The notes beneath the pieces are model-generated. The model had not been told where the DNA came from and ran no database searches. It was given only the letters and a program-made list of their open reading frames with translations. Shown piece by piece: positions 1 through 8,730 of a DNA stretch of 64,000 nucleotides (positions are counted from its first letter, which is position 1; the number at the start of each line of letters is the position of its first letter). The stretch comes from Flavobacterium sp. 1355 (GTDB lineage Bacteria; Bacteroidota; Bacteroidia; Flavobacteriales; Flavobacteriaceae): the NCBI RefSeq assembly GCF_017833415.1, contig NZ_JAFICC010000013.1:1-64000 (forward strand), given 5' to 3'. The position numbers and the translations under genes are program-made.

Positions 1-11
1 TTATAAAAGAA

Positions 12-44
12 AAACACCTGTAAAAAAAGTTCTTACAGGTGTTT
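12..44 (-). terminator. Rho-independent terminator downstream of the GH13 gene
   Basis: A 12-bp perfect inverted repeat (AAACACCTGTAA at 12-23, TTACAGGTGTTT at 33-44) has a 9-nt loop. Read on the minus strand, the stem is followed by a T-rich tract (TTTTTCTTTT). It lies just past the stop codon of the minus-strand amylase-family gene. Confidence 0.8.
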
Positions 45-98
45 AATTAAATATATTTGTCTAATAATCTGTATCGATTATTTAGGACTAGTCATCAT

Positions 99-1970
99 TT
101 ATTTTACTTCATAAATAAAAGATTCTGAAGGCAGAATTTTGATATTAGCTGCTCCTTCGCCATTCTTTACGGTAAAGTATGTTTTATTCTTTGAGTACAA
201 CTGATCTAAAAGAACATATGAACCGTCTTTTAATTTCCATTTTGAAATAACATCTGCCGGAACTCTCAATTCAAATTCGCTTGTTTTATCTGAGGAGAAG
301 TTAGCAACAATAATTAATTTTTGTTTTGCTGACCAGCGAACATAAGAATACAATGATTCATCATAACCCGAATTATTTTGACGGTTTACAGATTGAATTT
401 CCTGAAAGCTTCCCATTAAAGCTGAGCTGTTTATTGAAAAATTCAATAATCGCTTGTAAAAATCACGCAAATTCTTTTCTGATTCTGAAAGTAGTCCTCC
501 GTCAAATTTACCACCATTCATCCATCTCTGGTGATTAGGAACCCCGATGTAATCAAAAATTGAAGTTCTGGAACGTTTTCCAAAACCTGCATCCTCATTA
601 CCCGCCTCTCCTACTTCCTGTCCAAAATAAACCATTGTTGGCGATGTGCTAATTGTGGCAGAAACAACCATTAAAGGTTTTCCTCTTTCGGGAGTTCCTG
701 CAAATTCAGGGCTTGCTAACCGCTGCTCATCATGATTATCTAAGAAATGTAACATATGATGCTCTATGTCTGACATTCCTTTTTGAATATCAGATAATCC
801 ATCAGGAGATGCTTTTCCGTGAATAATATCCTTTAGTTTATCATACGTTTCTACTTTATCATATAAATAATCCATTTTTCCTAAACGGATATAATTACGG
901 TATTCATTAGGATTATAAACTTCGGCTAATAAAAAAGCGTTTGGATTTTTCATCTTGATAGCCGAATTCATATAGCTCCAAAATTCGTACGGAACCATTT
1001 CTGCCATATCATAGCGAAAGCCATCTACTCCTTTTGCTGTCCAGTATAAAGCAATCGATTTAAATTTTTTCCAGGAATCCGGAACATCTTTATCCTGCCA
1101 GTAAGCAAAATGTTCTTCATAGTTTTTTTGATCAAAACCCGCTGGCAGTTCTGGAAAATCTTTTGAACCATCAGGGCGTATCCCGTAATTTACTTTTACG
1201 GTTTCATACCAGTCATTTTGGTCCGGTTTCGCTTTTCTTGATCCGTTTCCTGTCCATTTTGCAGGATTTTCATCAAAAGAACCATCAATCAAAGGATTTT
1301 TTTCTCCGTTTAACGGAATATCCCCATCCGGAATCTGAAAGTGTTCATTCGGAATATAATAGAAATTATTATCTCTGCTGTATTCTACATTTACATTATC
1401 ATCAGCTCCAAAATCCTTGACTCCGTCCGGATTGTTTTTTTCCTCGTATTTACGGGCAATATGATTTGGTACAATATCTATAATAACTTTTAAGCCAGCT
1501 TTGTGTGTTCGTGCAATCAAGGCTTCGAATTCCTGCAATCGATTTGCAGGATTTACAGCCAAATCCGGATTTACATTATAATAATCTTTTACTGCATACG
1601 GCGAGCCAGCTCTTCCTTTTATAACCTCAGGATCGTCATTTGAGATTCCGTATGCGGTATAATCACGGACGAGCGCATGATGCGGAACCCCTGTATACCA
1701 AATATAATTAACTCCTAAATCCTTAATTTCATTTAATGCCTTATCTGTAAAATCATTAAATTTTCCAACACCATTTTCTTCGATAGTACCCCATGGTTTA
1801 TTAGTTGCATTTTTATTCCCAAACAGACGCGTAAAAACCTGATAAACTACAACTTTTTTATCTGTTGGAGTTTCTTCCTTTGCTGTATTCATTCTTAAAT
1901 CTTTTGTTTTGCATGCCGAAAGCAGCATTGTTGCAGCTAATCCTGCAACAATAATTTTTTTATTTATCAT
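99..1970 (-). CDS. GH13 alpha-amylase family lipoprotein
   Basis: Glycoside hydrolase of the alpha-amylase (GH13) superfamily, expected to cleave alpha-glucans in the periplasm or at the cell surface. The N-terminus is a lipoprotein signal ending in the lipobox LLSAC, with Cys20 as the lipidated residue. GH13 conserved regions are visible: DIVPNH at 165-170, the nucleophile Asp321 in GFRYDMAE, the acid/base Glu350 in LLAEVYNP, and DNHDEQR from 411 with the transition-state-stabilising Asp. The last ~100 residues look like the all-beta C-terminal domain. At 623 residues the length fits a single-domain secreted amylase. The ATG start gives a normal signal peptide. It stands alone, with a terminator behind it and no sus-type transporter or regulator within the window, so the exact substrate is open. 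Confidence 0.9.
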   Translation of the reverse strand: MINKKIIVAGLAATMLLSACKTKDLRMNTAKEETPTDKKVVVYQVFTRLFGNKNATNKPWGTIEENGVGKFNDFTDKALNEIKDLGVNYIWYTGVPHHALVRDYTAYGISNDDPEVIKGRAGSPYAVKDYYNVNPDLAVNPANRLQEFEALIARTHKAGLKVIIDIVPNHIARKYEEKNNPDGVKDFGADDNVNVEYSRDNNFYYIPNEHFQIPDGDIPLNGEKNPLIDGSFDENPAKWTGNGSRKAKPDQNDWYETVKVNYGIRPDGSKDFPELPAGFDQKNYEEHFAYWQDKDVPDSWKKFKSIALYWTAKGVDGFRYDMAEMVPYEFWSYMNSAIKMKNPNAFLLAEVYNPNEYRNYIRLGKMDYLYDKVETYDKLKDIIHGKASPDGLSDIQKGMSDIEHHMLHFLDNHDEQRLASPEFAGTPERGKPLMVVSATISTSPTMVYFGQEVGEAGNEDAGFGKRSRTSIFDYIGVPNHQRWMNGGKFDGGLLSESEKNLRDFYKRLLNFSINSSALMGSFQEIQSVNRQNNSGYDESLYSYVRWSAKQKLIIVANFSSDKTSEFELRVPADVISKWKLKDGSYVLLDQLYSKNKTYFTVKNGEGAANIKILPSESFIYEVK

Positions 1971-2151
1971 ATTCCTTTTTATAATCTGATCTTTTTGAAT
2001 CTCAGAATTAAACTAAAGCACCTGAAATCATTTTCTAAATTTAGACTAATTTTTAAAGTTCAAATAATAATCACCTCAAATTGTCTCAAAACGTATTAGA
2101 AATGACTTACTACAACGTGAGAGTTCTGTGTTTTGTTAATAAATTAAAAAA

Positions 2152-2236
2152 AGGTACAGAGTTACAAAGGTTCAAAGTGACAAAGGTCTTTTGAAATCTT
2201 AATCAAAAACTTTTGAACCTTTGCCACTCTGTACCT
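2152..2236. repeat. Family B intergenic inverted repeat
   Basis: Two 26-nt arms (2152-2177 and 2211-2236) are reverse complements at 24 of 26 positions. Their words are of the AAAGGTTCAAAG type. Related words occur in at least seven other gaps of this window. The element fills much of the 346-bp gap between the divergently transcribed GH13 and OstA-like genes. The rest of that gap shows nothing beyond the promoter listed next. Confidence 0.75.
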
Positions 2237-2292
2237 CTTTACCTAAAAATATAAATTAATCCTAATATCAGTAAAGGTTGTAACCTTTTTCA

Positions 2293-2300
2293 TAAATTTG
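2293..2300 (+). promoter_or_regulatory. Bacteroidota -7 element for the OstA-like gene
   Basis: TAAATTTG matches the TAnnTTTG -7 consensus exactly and lies 16 nt before the TTG start of the next gene. A TTG trinucleotide at 2278-2280 is closer than the usual spacing, so the -33 part is weak. Confidence 0.5.
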
Positions 2301-2316
2301 ACAAAAATTTAATCAA

Positions 2317-3999
2317 TTGAAGAAATTACTCTTTTTCATAACTTATTGTTTGCTTCTTTTAAGTGTTCAGAGCATTTTTGCGCAAGCGCCAAAAAAAATC
2401 ATTGTAGAGAATGCTGATTTTTCTGATGTCGATCAGGTAGCAATGCCAGATGCTCTTTTACTAACCGGAAATGTAAGGGTTAATCATGATGGTGTTGTAC
2501 TAACTTGTAATAAAGCTTACTTTTTTCAAAAAGAAAATTATTTAAAAGCCTTTGGAAATGTACAATTAGTACAGGGTGATACATTGTATCTGAACAGTAA
2601 ATATGCTGAATATAATGGAAACATGAAACAGGCTTTTGCTACAGGAAATGCGGTTATGACCTCTCCTGATGCAACTTTACAAACGGATACTATTAATTTT
2701 GATCGTAATGTTCAACAGGTTTTCTATAACACAAAAGGTACTATAGTCAATAAGGACAATACTTTGGTGAGTAAATCAGGAAGATATTATGTTACGGAGA
2801 AAAAATTTCGTTTTTTGACGGCAGTCGTGTTAACCAACCCTAAATATGTTATAAAATCCAATCATCTGGATTATTATAGCAATTCCGGGCATAGTTATTT
2901 ATTTGGGCCTTCGACCATTACCAGTAAAACCAATTATATTTATACTGAAAAAGGGTTTTATGACACCAAGAAAAATCTGGCACACTTACTCAGAAAATCG
3001 TATATAAAATATGACGACCGGCGAATAGAAGGAGACAGTTTATATTATAACCGAAATACTGAATTTGCATCGGCTACCCGGAATGTAAAAATCACGGATT
3101 CTATAAATCGCGGGATTGTTAAAGGTCATTATGCTGAAGTTTTTAAACTTAAGGATTCGATGTTTGTAACCAAAAGGGCTGTCGCTGTTAATTTTGTAGA
3201 CAATGATTCTGTTTACATTCACGGAAAAAAATTAATGGTAACAGGAAAAGAGGGCGAGCGAATTTTAAGAGCTTTTAATAATGTCCGTTTTTATAAAACT
3301 GATATGAGCGGAAAATGCGATTCGATACATTCAAACTCTAAAACTGCGTTGACAAAACTTATCGGAAATCCAATATTATGGAACGGAGAAAGTCAGATTA
3401 CGGGTGATGTAATGCATTTGATCGGAGATAATACAACCCGAAAAATAGATTCCTTAAAAGTGCTTAATAACACCTTTATTGTCTCGAGGGATACGCTTGG
3501 TACAGGATTTAATCAGGTAAAAGGAATTAATTTATTTGGGAAATTCAGAGAAGGAAAACTGCACGATGTTGATGTCATAAAAAATACCGAAGTTATTTAT
3601 TATATGCGGAATGACGCGAATGAACTTATTGGTATCAATAAAAATGTAAGCAGTAAAATCAATATGATTTTAGAAAATAATGCTATCGAAACTATTACCT
3701 TTTTTAATAAAGTTGACGGTGATATTTACCCCGAAGCAGATTTGCCCGAAAATGCCCGAAAATTAAGAGGCCTTGTATGGCGTGGTGATGAGCGAATAAA
3801 ATCTAAAGATGATATTTTTACCGCAGAAGAAAATGAGCTTAATGATAAATTAATCAAAGAAGGAAAAGACGAAGATGCCAAAGAAAATGTTCCGTTGGAA
3901 ATCAGGAAAGAAACTTTAGATTATGATAAAAAGAAAACAGCTCCTATAACAACATCTAAAACAGTTACAAAAGCAAAAGAGAAAGCCAAGAAGCAATAA
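2317..3999 (+). CDS. OstA-like (LptA/OstA superfamily) protein
   Basis: Probable envelope protein of the OstA/LptA beta-jellyroll superfamily, whose members handle lipopolysaccharide transport to the outer membrane. After a signal peptide (about residues 1-23, ending IFAQ) the first ~150 residues show the family pattern of alternating beta strands describing 'write, transform, write' repeats (for example VQLVQGDTLYLNSKYAEYNG). The remainder continues as beta-rich repeats and ends in a Lys-rich tail. It is 560 residues, longer than LptA and shorter than LptD. Translation starts at TTG: the same frame has a stop at 2299-2301 and no other start codon before 2317, and the first internal Met would delete the signal peptide. 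It is probably monocistronic. The link to LPS export is inferred from the family only. Confidence 0.75.
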   Translation: MKKLLFFITYCLLLLSVQSIFAQAPKKIIVENADFSDVDQVAMPDALLLTGNVRVNHDGVVLTCNKAYFFQKENYLKAFGNVQLVQGDTLYLNSKYAEYNGNMKQAFATGNAVMTSPDATLQTDTINFDRNVQQVFYNTKGTIVNKDNTLVSKSGRYYVTEKKFRFLTAVVLTNPKYVIKSNHLDYYSNSGHSYLFGPSTITSKTNYIYTEKGFYDTKKNLAHLLRKSYIKYDDRRIEGDSLYYNRNTEFASATRNVKITDSINRGIVKGHYAEVFKLKDSMFVTKRAVAVNFVDNDSVYIHGKKLMVTGKEGERILRAFNNVRFYKTDMSGKCDSIHSNSKTALTKLIGNPILWNGESQITGDVMHLIGDNTTRKIDSLKVLNNTFIVSRDTLGTGFNQVKGINLFGKFREGKLHDVDVIKNTEVIYYMRNDANELIGINKNVSSKINMILENNAIETITFFNKVDGDIYPEADLPENARKLRGLVWRGDERIKSKDDIFTAEENELNDKLIKEGKDEDAKENVPLEIRKETLDYDKKKTAPITTSKTVTKAKEKAKKQ

Positions 4000-4091
4000 A
4001 TTCTTGGCAACTAAAAATCAATTGGTTAACATTCAGGTTTTCAGTTAATAAAACTTAACTTAATGCTAAAATTAAAACCTCAGAACCTTAG

Positions 4092-4099
4092 TACCTTTG
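4092..4099 (+). promoter_or_regulatory. -7-like element inside a family B repeat
   Basis: TACCTTTG matches TAnnTTTG and sits 22 nt before the ATG of the aminotransferase gene. It is embedded in a repeat tract (about 4076-4112) made of the AACCTTAG/AACTTTGAACCT words seen in other gaps. No TTG lies at the expected -33 position. Confidence 0.4.
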
Positions 4100-4121
4100 C
4101 AACTTTGAACCTATAAAAGAA

Positions 4122-5318
4122 ATGAATTCAGATTTTATAAAATACCAGGCACAAACATCTCCATATCCTTTAGGAATGGAAGTTTCGCACGCCATCGGTT
4201 CTTACATATACGACACAAACAATAAAAAATATTTAGACTTTGTTGCAGGAGTTTCAGCCTGTACATTAGGTCATCAGCATCCAAGAGTGAATCAGGCAAT
4301 AAAGGATCAGTTAGACAAATATTCACATGTAATGGTGTATGGCGAATATTCTCAAAGTCCGGCTGTCGAATATTGCAAGTTACTGGCTTCTCTCCTGCCC
4401 GAATCATTAAACAAAACGTATTTGGTGAATTCCGGTACAGAAGCAATAGAAGGGGCCCTTAAACTAGCCAAAAGAACAACAGGCCGCAGTCAGCTTATTT
4501 CATGCCACAATGCTTATCACGGTAATACAATGGGATCAATGAGTGTTATGGGTTTTGAAGAAAGAAAACAGGCTTTTCGCCCTTTACTTCCTGATGTTGA
4601 TTTTATCACTTTTAACAACGAAGAAGATTTACAAAAAATAACAACCAGAACAGCTGCAATTCTTTTAGAAACTATTCAGGGTGGTGCCGGATTTATTCAG
4701 CCACAGGATAATTTTCTCCAAAAAGTCCGTAAACGATGTGATGAAGTTGGCGCCATGATGATTGTAGATGAGATTCAGCCTGGATTTGGAAGGACAGGAA
4801 AACTTTTTGGATTCCAAAATTATGATGTAATTCCGGATATTGTGGTAATGGGAAAAGGTATGGGCGGCGGTATGCCAGTTGGTGCTTTTACCGCTTCGGC
4901 AGAAAAAATGGACCTTTTAACTGAAAATCCAAAGTTAGGACATATAACTACTTTTGGAGGACATCCTGTCATTGCGTCAGCTTGTTTGGCCACTTTGCAG
5001 GAATTAACTGAAACTAATTTGATGACTGAGGCATTAGAAAAGGAAAAACTCTTCAGATCGCTTTTGGTACATCCTTTGATACAGGAAGTAAGAGGAAAAG
5101 GATTAATGCTTGCCGCTATGACCGAAACCGCAGATATTACAAATCAGGTCATATTGAATTGTCAGGACAAAGGACTGATTTTATTCTGGCTGCTTTTTGA
5201 AGGCTGCGCTATAAGAATAACACCGCCTTTGACAATTTCTGATGAAGAAATAAGAGAAGGCTGTGCCATAATTTTAAGCGTTATGGATGATATAATGAAC
5301 GAAGGTTTAAAAAATTAA
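4122..5318 (+). CDS. Class III PLP-dependent aminotransferase
   Basis: Fold-type I, class III aminotransferase of the acetylornithine/ornithine/4-aminobutyrate group. It transfers an amino group from an omega- or alpha-amino donor to 2-oxoglutarate, using pyridoxal phosphate, in the cytosol. The PLP phosphate-binding SGTEA is at about 104-108, HNAYHGNT at 129-136 stacks the ring, Asp216 in IVDEIQ contacts the pyridine nitrogen, and Lys245 in VMGKGMGGG is the Schiff-base lysine. Length (398) is normal. It is not beside arginine-biosynthesis genes, so substrate assignment (argD-like or other) cannot be made from the sequence alone. It lies alone between the OstA-like gene and a 208-bp gap in which I see nothing notable. 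Confidence 0.88.
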   Translation: MNSDFIKYQAQTSPYPLGMEVSHAIGSYIYDTNNKKYLDFVAGVSACTLGHQHPRVNQAIKDQLDKYSHVMVYGEYSQSPAVEYCKLLASLLPESLNKTYLVNSGTEAIEGALKLAKRTTGRSQLISCHNAYHGNTMGSMSVMGFEERKQAFRPLLPDVDFITFNNEEDLQKITTRTAAILLETIQGGAGFIQPQDNFLQKVRKRCDEVGAMMIVDEIQPGFGRTGKLFGFQNYDVIPDIVVMGKGMGGGMPVGAFTASAEKMDLLTENPKLGHITTFGGHPVIASACLATLQELTETNLMTEALEKEKLFRSLLVHPLIQEVRGKGLMLAAMTETADITNQVILNCQDKGLILFWLLFEGCAIRITPPLTISDEEIREGCAIILSVMDDIMNEGLKN

Positions 5319-5526
5319 CTGAGCAGACAATTTGCTTCAAAAAAACAAGTACAGCAATTAACCCATAATCAATAATCTTTTAAAAATAAAAAGATTACAA
5401 CTTAAAAAACAGCCAAAATCCTGTCTGTATTGTTAATTAAATTGTTCAAAACAATTAATTTGCGTTCCTCTCAACACTAATATGGTTGCCTAAATTTATA
5501 ACAGGCTAATTTCAAATAAAAAAAGT

Positions 5527-6921
5527 ATGCAATTAAGCAACGAAGAAGAAGATTATAACCTATCCCTATCCAAATTTGAGTCTATGTTAAAAACTAACAA
5601 AGTGCTCTTTTTTGATTCTGAAGAATTTGAAGAAATTATTCTTCATTATTTAGACATAGGTAAGGCTAATTTAGCAAAAAAGGCCTTAAAACTTGCATTA
5701 GACCAACATCCAAAATCTACAGGCTTAAAATTAGTACAAGTAGAAATGCTGGTTTATGATGAAAAACTCGAATTGGCTGAAAAGCTTTTGAATGAGTTAT
5801 ACGCAATCGAACCTAATAACGAGGAAATTTATATCCAGAAAGCCAATATCTGTTCTAAAAGAGATCAACACGAAAAAGCAGTCGAATTACTTAAAATTGC
5901 CCTGCAATATACTGACGACTATGCTGACGTTTACAACTTAATTGGAATGGAATATCTTTTTATGGATAACCTTGAGTTGGCAAAAGAAAGTTTTATCAAG
6001 TGCCTTGAGGAAGATTTAGAAGATCAGTCTGCTTTGTATAACGTAGTTTATTGTTTTGAATTTTTAGATCAAAATCAGGAAGCCATTGTTTATCTTAACG
6101 ATTATATCAATAAAAACCCTTATAGTGAAATTGCCTGGCATCAATTAGGGCGCCTTCATTATGGTGTAAAAGAATATGAAAATGCAATTCGCGCTTTTGA
6201 TTATGCAACATTAATCGATGATGAATTTTTGGGCGCGTTTATGGAAAAAGCAAAAGCGTATGAACGCTTGAAAAAATATAATAAAGCGATCGAAAGCTAT
6301 AACCGTACCATCGAATTAGACGATGCAACCTCGTATGCTCTATTGCGTATTGGTAAGTGTTATGAAAAGCTGGGTAATTCTGCAAAAGCATTACAATACT
6401 ACAATCAGACTGTACACGAAGATCCTCTTTTAGATAAAGGCTGGATTGCCATTACAGATTTTCATGTTCGTCAAAAAAACTTTCAAAAAGCATTGTTTTT
6501 TGTCAATAAAGCATTGGCAATCGACAATCAGAATCGTTTGTACTGGAAACGTTATGCAACGATAAACAAGCAAATGAATTTCTTTGAAGAGGCAGAATTC
6601 GGATATAGAAAAGCAGTAGAATTTGGAGATTATGCGTTAGATACATGGTTGTTCTGGGTTGATATACTTCAGTTTTTAGGAGAATTTGAAAGTGCTATTC
6701 AAACTTTATTACAAGCATCAGAATATTTCCCGGAAGAAAACGAAATTGAATATCGCTTAGCCGGATTATATTTTATGATTCAGGATACGACCAAAGCAAA
6801 ATTTCACTTGAGCAACGGATTACGTCTGAACTTTGACAATTATATATTAATTGAAGATCTTTTTCCGGTTGTATGGGCAAAAAAAATGGTTAAAAATTAT
6901 ATTGAAAAACATAGAAAGTAA
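5527..6921 (+). CDS. TPR-repeat protein upstream of aroE
   Basis: A 464-residue all-helical protein built of tetratricopeptide repeats. Units with the W/L-G-Y-A-P pattern are readable through most of its length, for example YNLIGMEYLFMDNLELAKES, AWHQLGRLHYGVKEYENAI and YALLRIGKCYEKLGNSAKAL. No signal peptide or membrane segment is seen, so it is probably a cytosolic scaffold for protein contacts. The start is rich in acidic residues. Only 2 nt separate its stop from aroE, so the two are surely co-transcribed. Such a tandem is common in Flavobacteria as far as I recall, but no function has been linked to it here. Confidence 0.85.
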   Translation: MQLSNEEEDYNLSLSKFESMLKTNKVLFFDSEEFEEIILHYLDIGKANLAKKALKLALDQHPKSTGLKLVQVEMLVYDEKLELAEKLLNELYAIEPNNEEIYIQKANICSKRDQHEKAVELLKIALQYTDDYADVYNLIGMEYLFMDNLELAKESFIKCLEEDLEDQSALYNVVYCFEFLDQNQEAIVYLNDYINKNPYSEIAWHQLGRLHYGVKEYENAIRAFDYATLIDDEFLGAFMEKAKAYERLKKYNKAIESYNRTIELDDATSYALLRIGKCYEKLGNSAKALQYYNQTVHEDPLLDKGWIAITDFHVRQKNFQKALFFVNKALAIDNQNRLYWKRYATINKQMNFFEEAEFGYRKAVEFGDYALDTWLFWVDILQFLGEFESAIQTLLQASEYFPEENEIEYRLAGLYFMIQDTTKAKFHLSNGLRLNFDNYILIEDLFPVVWAKKMVKNYIEKHRK

Positions 6922-6923
6922 TA

Positions 6924-7673
6924 ATGATTGATACTTTAAAAAGACGTTTTGGCTTGTTAGGACGTAATATTAGTTACTCTTTTTCTAAGGGATATTTTAC
7001 TGAAAAATTTAATGATGAAGTATTTACTGGCAACAGTTACGAAAATTTCGATATTTCTGATATTAATGATTTTACAGAGTTAGTTGCAAATAATCCTGAA
7101 TTAAAAGGTTTAAATGTTACGATTCCCTACAAGGAACAAGTTATTCCGTTTTTGGATAAACTTTCAAAAAAAGCGACTTTAATTGGTGCAGTCAATACAA
7201 TAAAATTTACCAAAAAAGGAAAACTAAAAGGTTACAATACCGATTATTATGGCTTTAAGAAATCATTAGAACCTTTATTACAGCCACATCACAAAAAAGC
7301 ACTCATTTTGGGCACTGGCGGTGCTTCAAAAGGAGTTGCCTTTGCTCTTGATGAGCTAAGTATTCCCTACACTTTTGTTTCGAGAGAAGCAAAGGAAAAC
7401 ATTATTGATTATGATTTAATAAATGCAACTACTTTTGACAATTTTCAGATCATAATCAATTGTACCCCAGTCGGTACAAGCCCCAACATTACAGCATGTC
7501 CTAATCTTCCTTATGAGTTTTTTACTGAAAAACACATTGCTTATGATCTAATTTATAATCCGGAAGAAACTCAGTTTTTGAAAAATGCAAAGGAACATGG
7601 AGCAGTTATAAAGAATGGTTATGATATGTTAATTTTCCAGGCTGAAAAAGCATGGAAAATATGGAACAAATAA
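6924..7673 (+). CDS. aroE: Shikimate dehydrogenase
   Basis: Catalyses NADPH-dependent reduction of 3-dehydroshikimate to shikimate, the fourth step of aromatic amino acid (chorismate) synthesis. The N-terminal substrate domain has the SYSFSKGYF version of the shikimate-binding loop (17-25), NVTIPYK with catalytic Lys70, and YNTDYYGF with Asp107. The Rossmann domain has the dinucleotide loop GTGGAS at 130-135, followed by a basic residue region (SREAK) expected for NADP. At 249 residues it is slightly shorter than the E. coli enzyme but complete to the C-terminal helix (GYDMLIFQAEKAW). It follows the TPR gene by 2 nt. Other shikimate genes are not in the window. Confidence 0.95.
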   Translation: MIDTLKRRFGLLGRNISYSFSKGYFTEKFNDEVFTGNSYENFDISDINDFTELVANNPELKGLNVTIPYKEQVIPFLDKLSKKATLIGAVNTIKFTKKGKLKGYNTDYYGFKKSLEPLLQPHHKKALILGTGGASKGVAFALDELSIPYTFVSREAKENIIDYDLINATTFDNFQIIINCTPVGTSPNITACPNLPYEFFTEKHIAYDLIYNPEETQFLKNAKEHGAVIKNGYDMLIFQAEKAWKIWNK

Positions 7674-7742
7674 TTAAGCACCTGAAAAACAACTGTTAAG
7701 CTATTTTTTTTGTATTTTTATACCACTAATTAGCAGGTGGTT

Positions 7743-8483
7743 ATGAAAAAACAAGTAATTTTCATTTCGCTTTTAATTTCAATTGCAACAAATGCTCAGG
7801 GGACAATTGAGTCCAATAGTCCTTACTCTGCTCTACGATATCATTATTTTGTAAACACACTTTTGTTTTTTAATGAATATCTGGATACCGATACTGGTTC
7901 GTATAATACTACACAAATGCGGCTGTTGGTACCGATCGGAAGCAAGGCATGGAATTTACGGTTTGATTTACCATTAATTTCTGCCAATACTAATTCTGAT
8001 AATAAAACCGGACTTGGCGATGTCGGTGCAGGAATCAGCTATATTCCCTATAGAGAAATAAATAATGCTTTTGCATTTAGAATAAAAGTATCCGCTAATT
8101 CTGCAGTTGATCCAAATCTCGGATCTGGGAAATGGGTCATAATGCCCGCTGTTTTCTTTTCTTCTTATTTAAAAGAAAAAAAATTACTCTGGCTCACCTC
8201 TATAGAATATCAGGCAAGTTTTGCCGGTTCCTCCCAGCGAAGTGATGTAAGTGTAATTGTCGGTGAAAATACATTATTGTACTTTTTTGGAAAAAATTGG
8301 ATTTCCGGTGATGTTGCTTTTAGATACAATACTGTCTTAGAAGGGTTTCAAAACAATGCTTTTTTAGAATTTGGACGAAAGATCACACCTGATAATCTTA
8401 TCTATATTCATCCCAGCGTAGCTTTTGGAGGAAAAAAATCATATAATTACGGAATTGAAGCTGGAATACTTATCCTGTTCTGA
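7743..8483 (+). CDS. Probable outer-membrane beta-barrel protein
   Basis: I do not recognise a named family with certainty. It has a signal peptide of about 18 residues (MKKQVIFISLLISIATNA) followed by repeated amphipathic beta segments with Gly-rich turns (TGLGDVGAGISYIP, GKNWISGDVAFRYN, YGIEAGILILF), ending in a hydrophobic/aromatic strand. This is the pattern of porin-like or 'transporter'-annotated barrel proteins in Bacteroidota. I choose the ATG at 7743. A GTG two codons earlier (7737) is also possible but adds an atypical MV before the signal. It is single, with 60 bp before it and 247 bp after it, where nothing beyond AT-rich DNA is seen. Confidence 0.7.
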   Translation: MKKQVIFISLLISIATNAQGTIESNSPYSALRYHYFVNTLLFFNEYLDTDTGSYNTTQMRLLVPIGSKAWNLRFDLPLISANTNSDNKTGLGDVGAGISYIPYREINNAFAFRIKVSANSAVDPNLGSGKWVIMPAVFFSSYLKEKKLLWLTSIEYQASFAGSSQRSDVSVIVGENTLLYFFGKNWISGDVAFRYNTVLEGFQNNAFLEFGRKITPDNLIYIHPSVAFGGKKSYNYGIEAGILILF

Positions 8484-8730
8484 TTTATGATTTACTATTA
8501 TATGCCTCTCTTAATTAATAGATTAATATGATTTTTCTAAAAACAATACTAAATCCTGATTTAAATTTATTTCAATAAAACCATAAATAAACATTTAACC
8601 TGAGTCAAAATTACAGCAAAGGATATGAATTTCATCTTAAAATAGCGCATAAATAAATGATTTATTTTGTATTTAGAAACTCCTTTAGTATCTTTCGCTC
8701 TGTTTAAATAAAAACCTTACACATTTTAAA

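Noticed and set aside
4135..4446. Antisense reading frame inside the aminotransferase gene
   Set aside because: No start signals, no family, and it is fully covered by a strongly conserved gene on the other strand. The same applies to the other antisense frames in the window.
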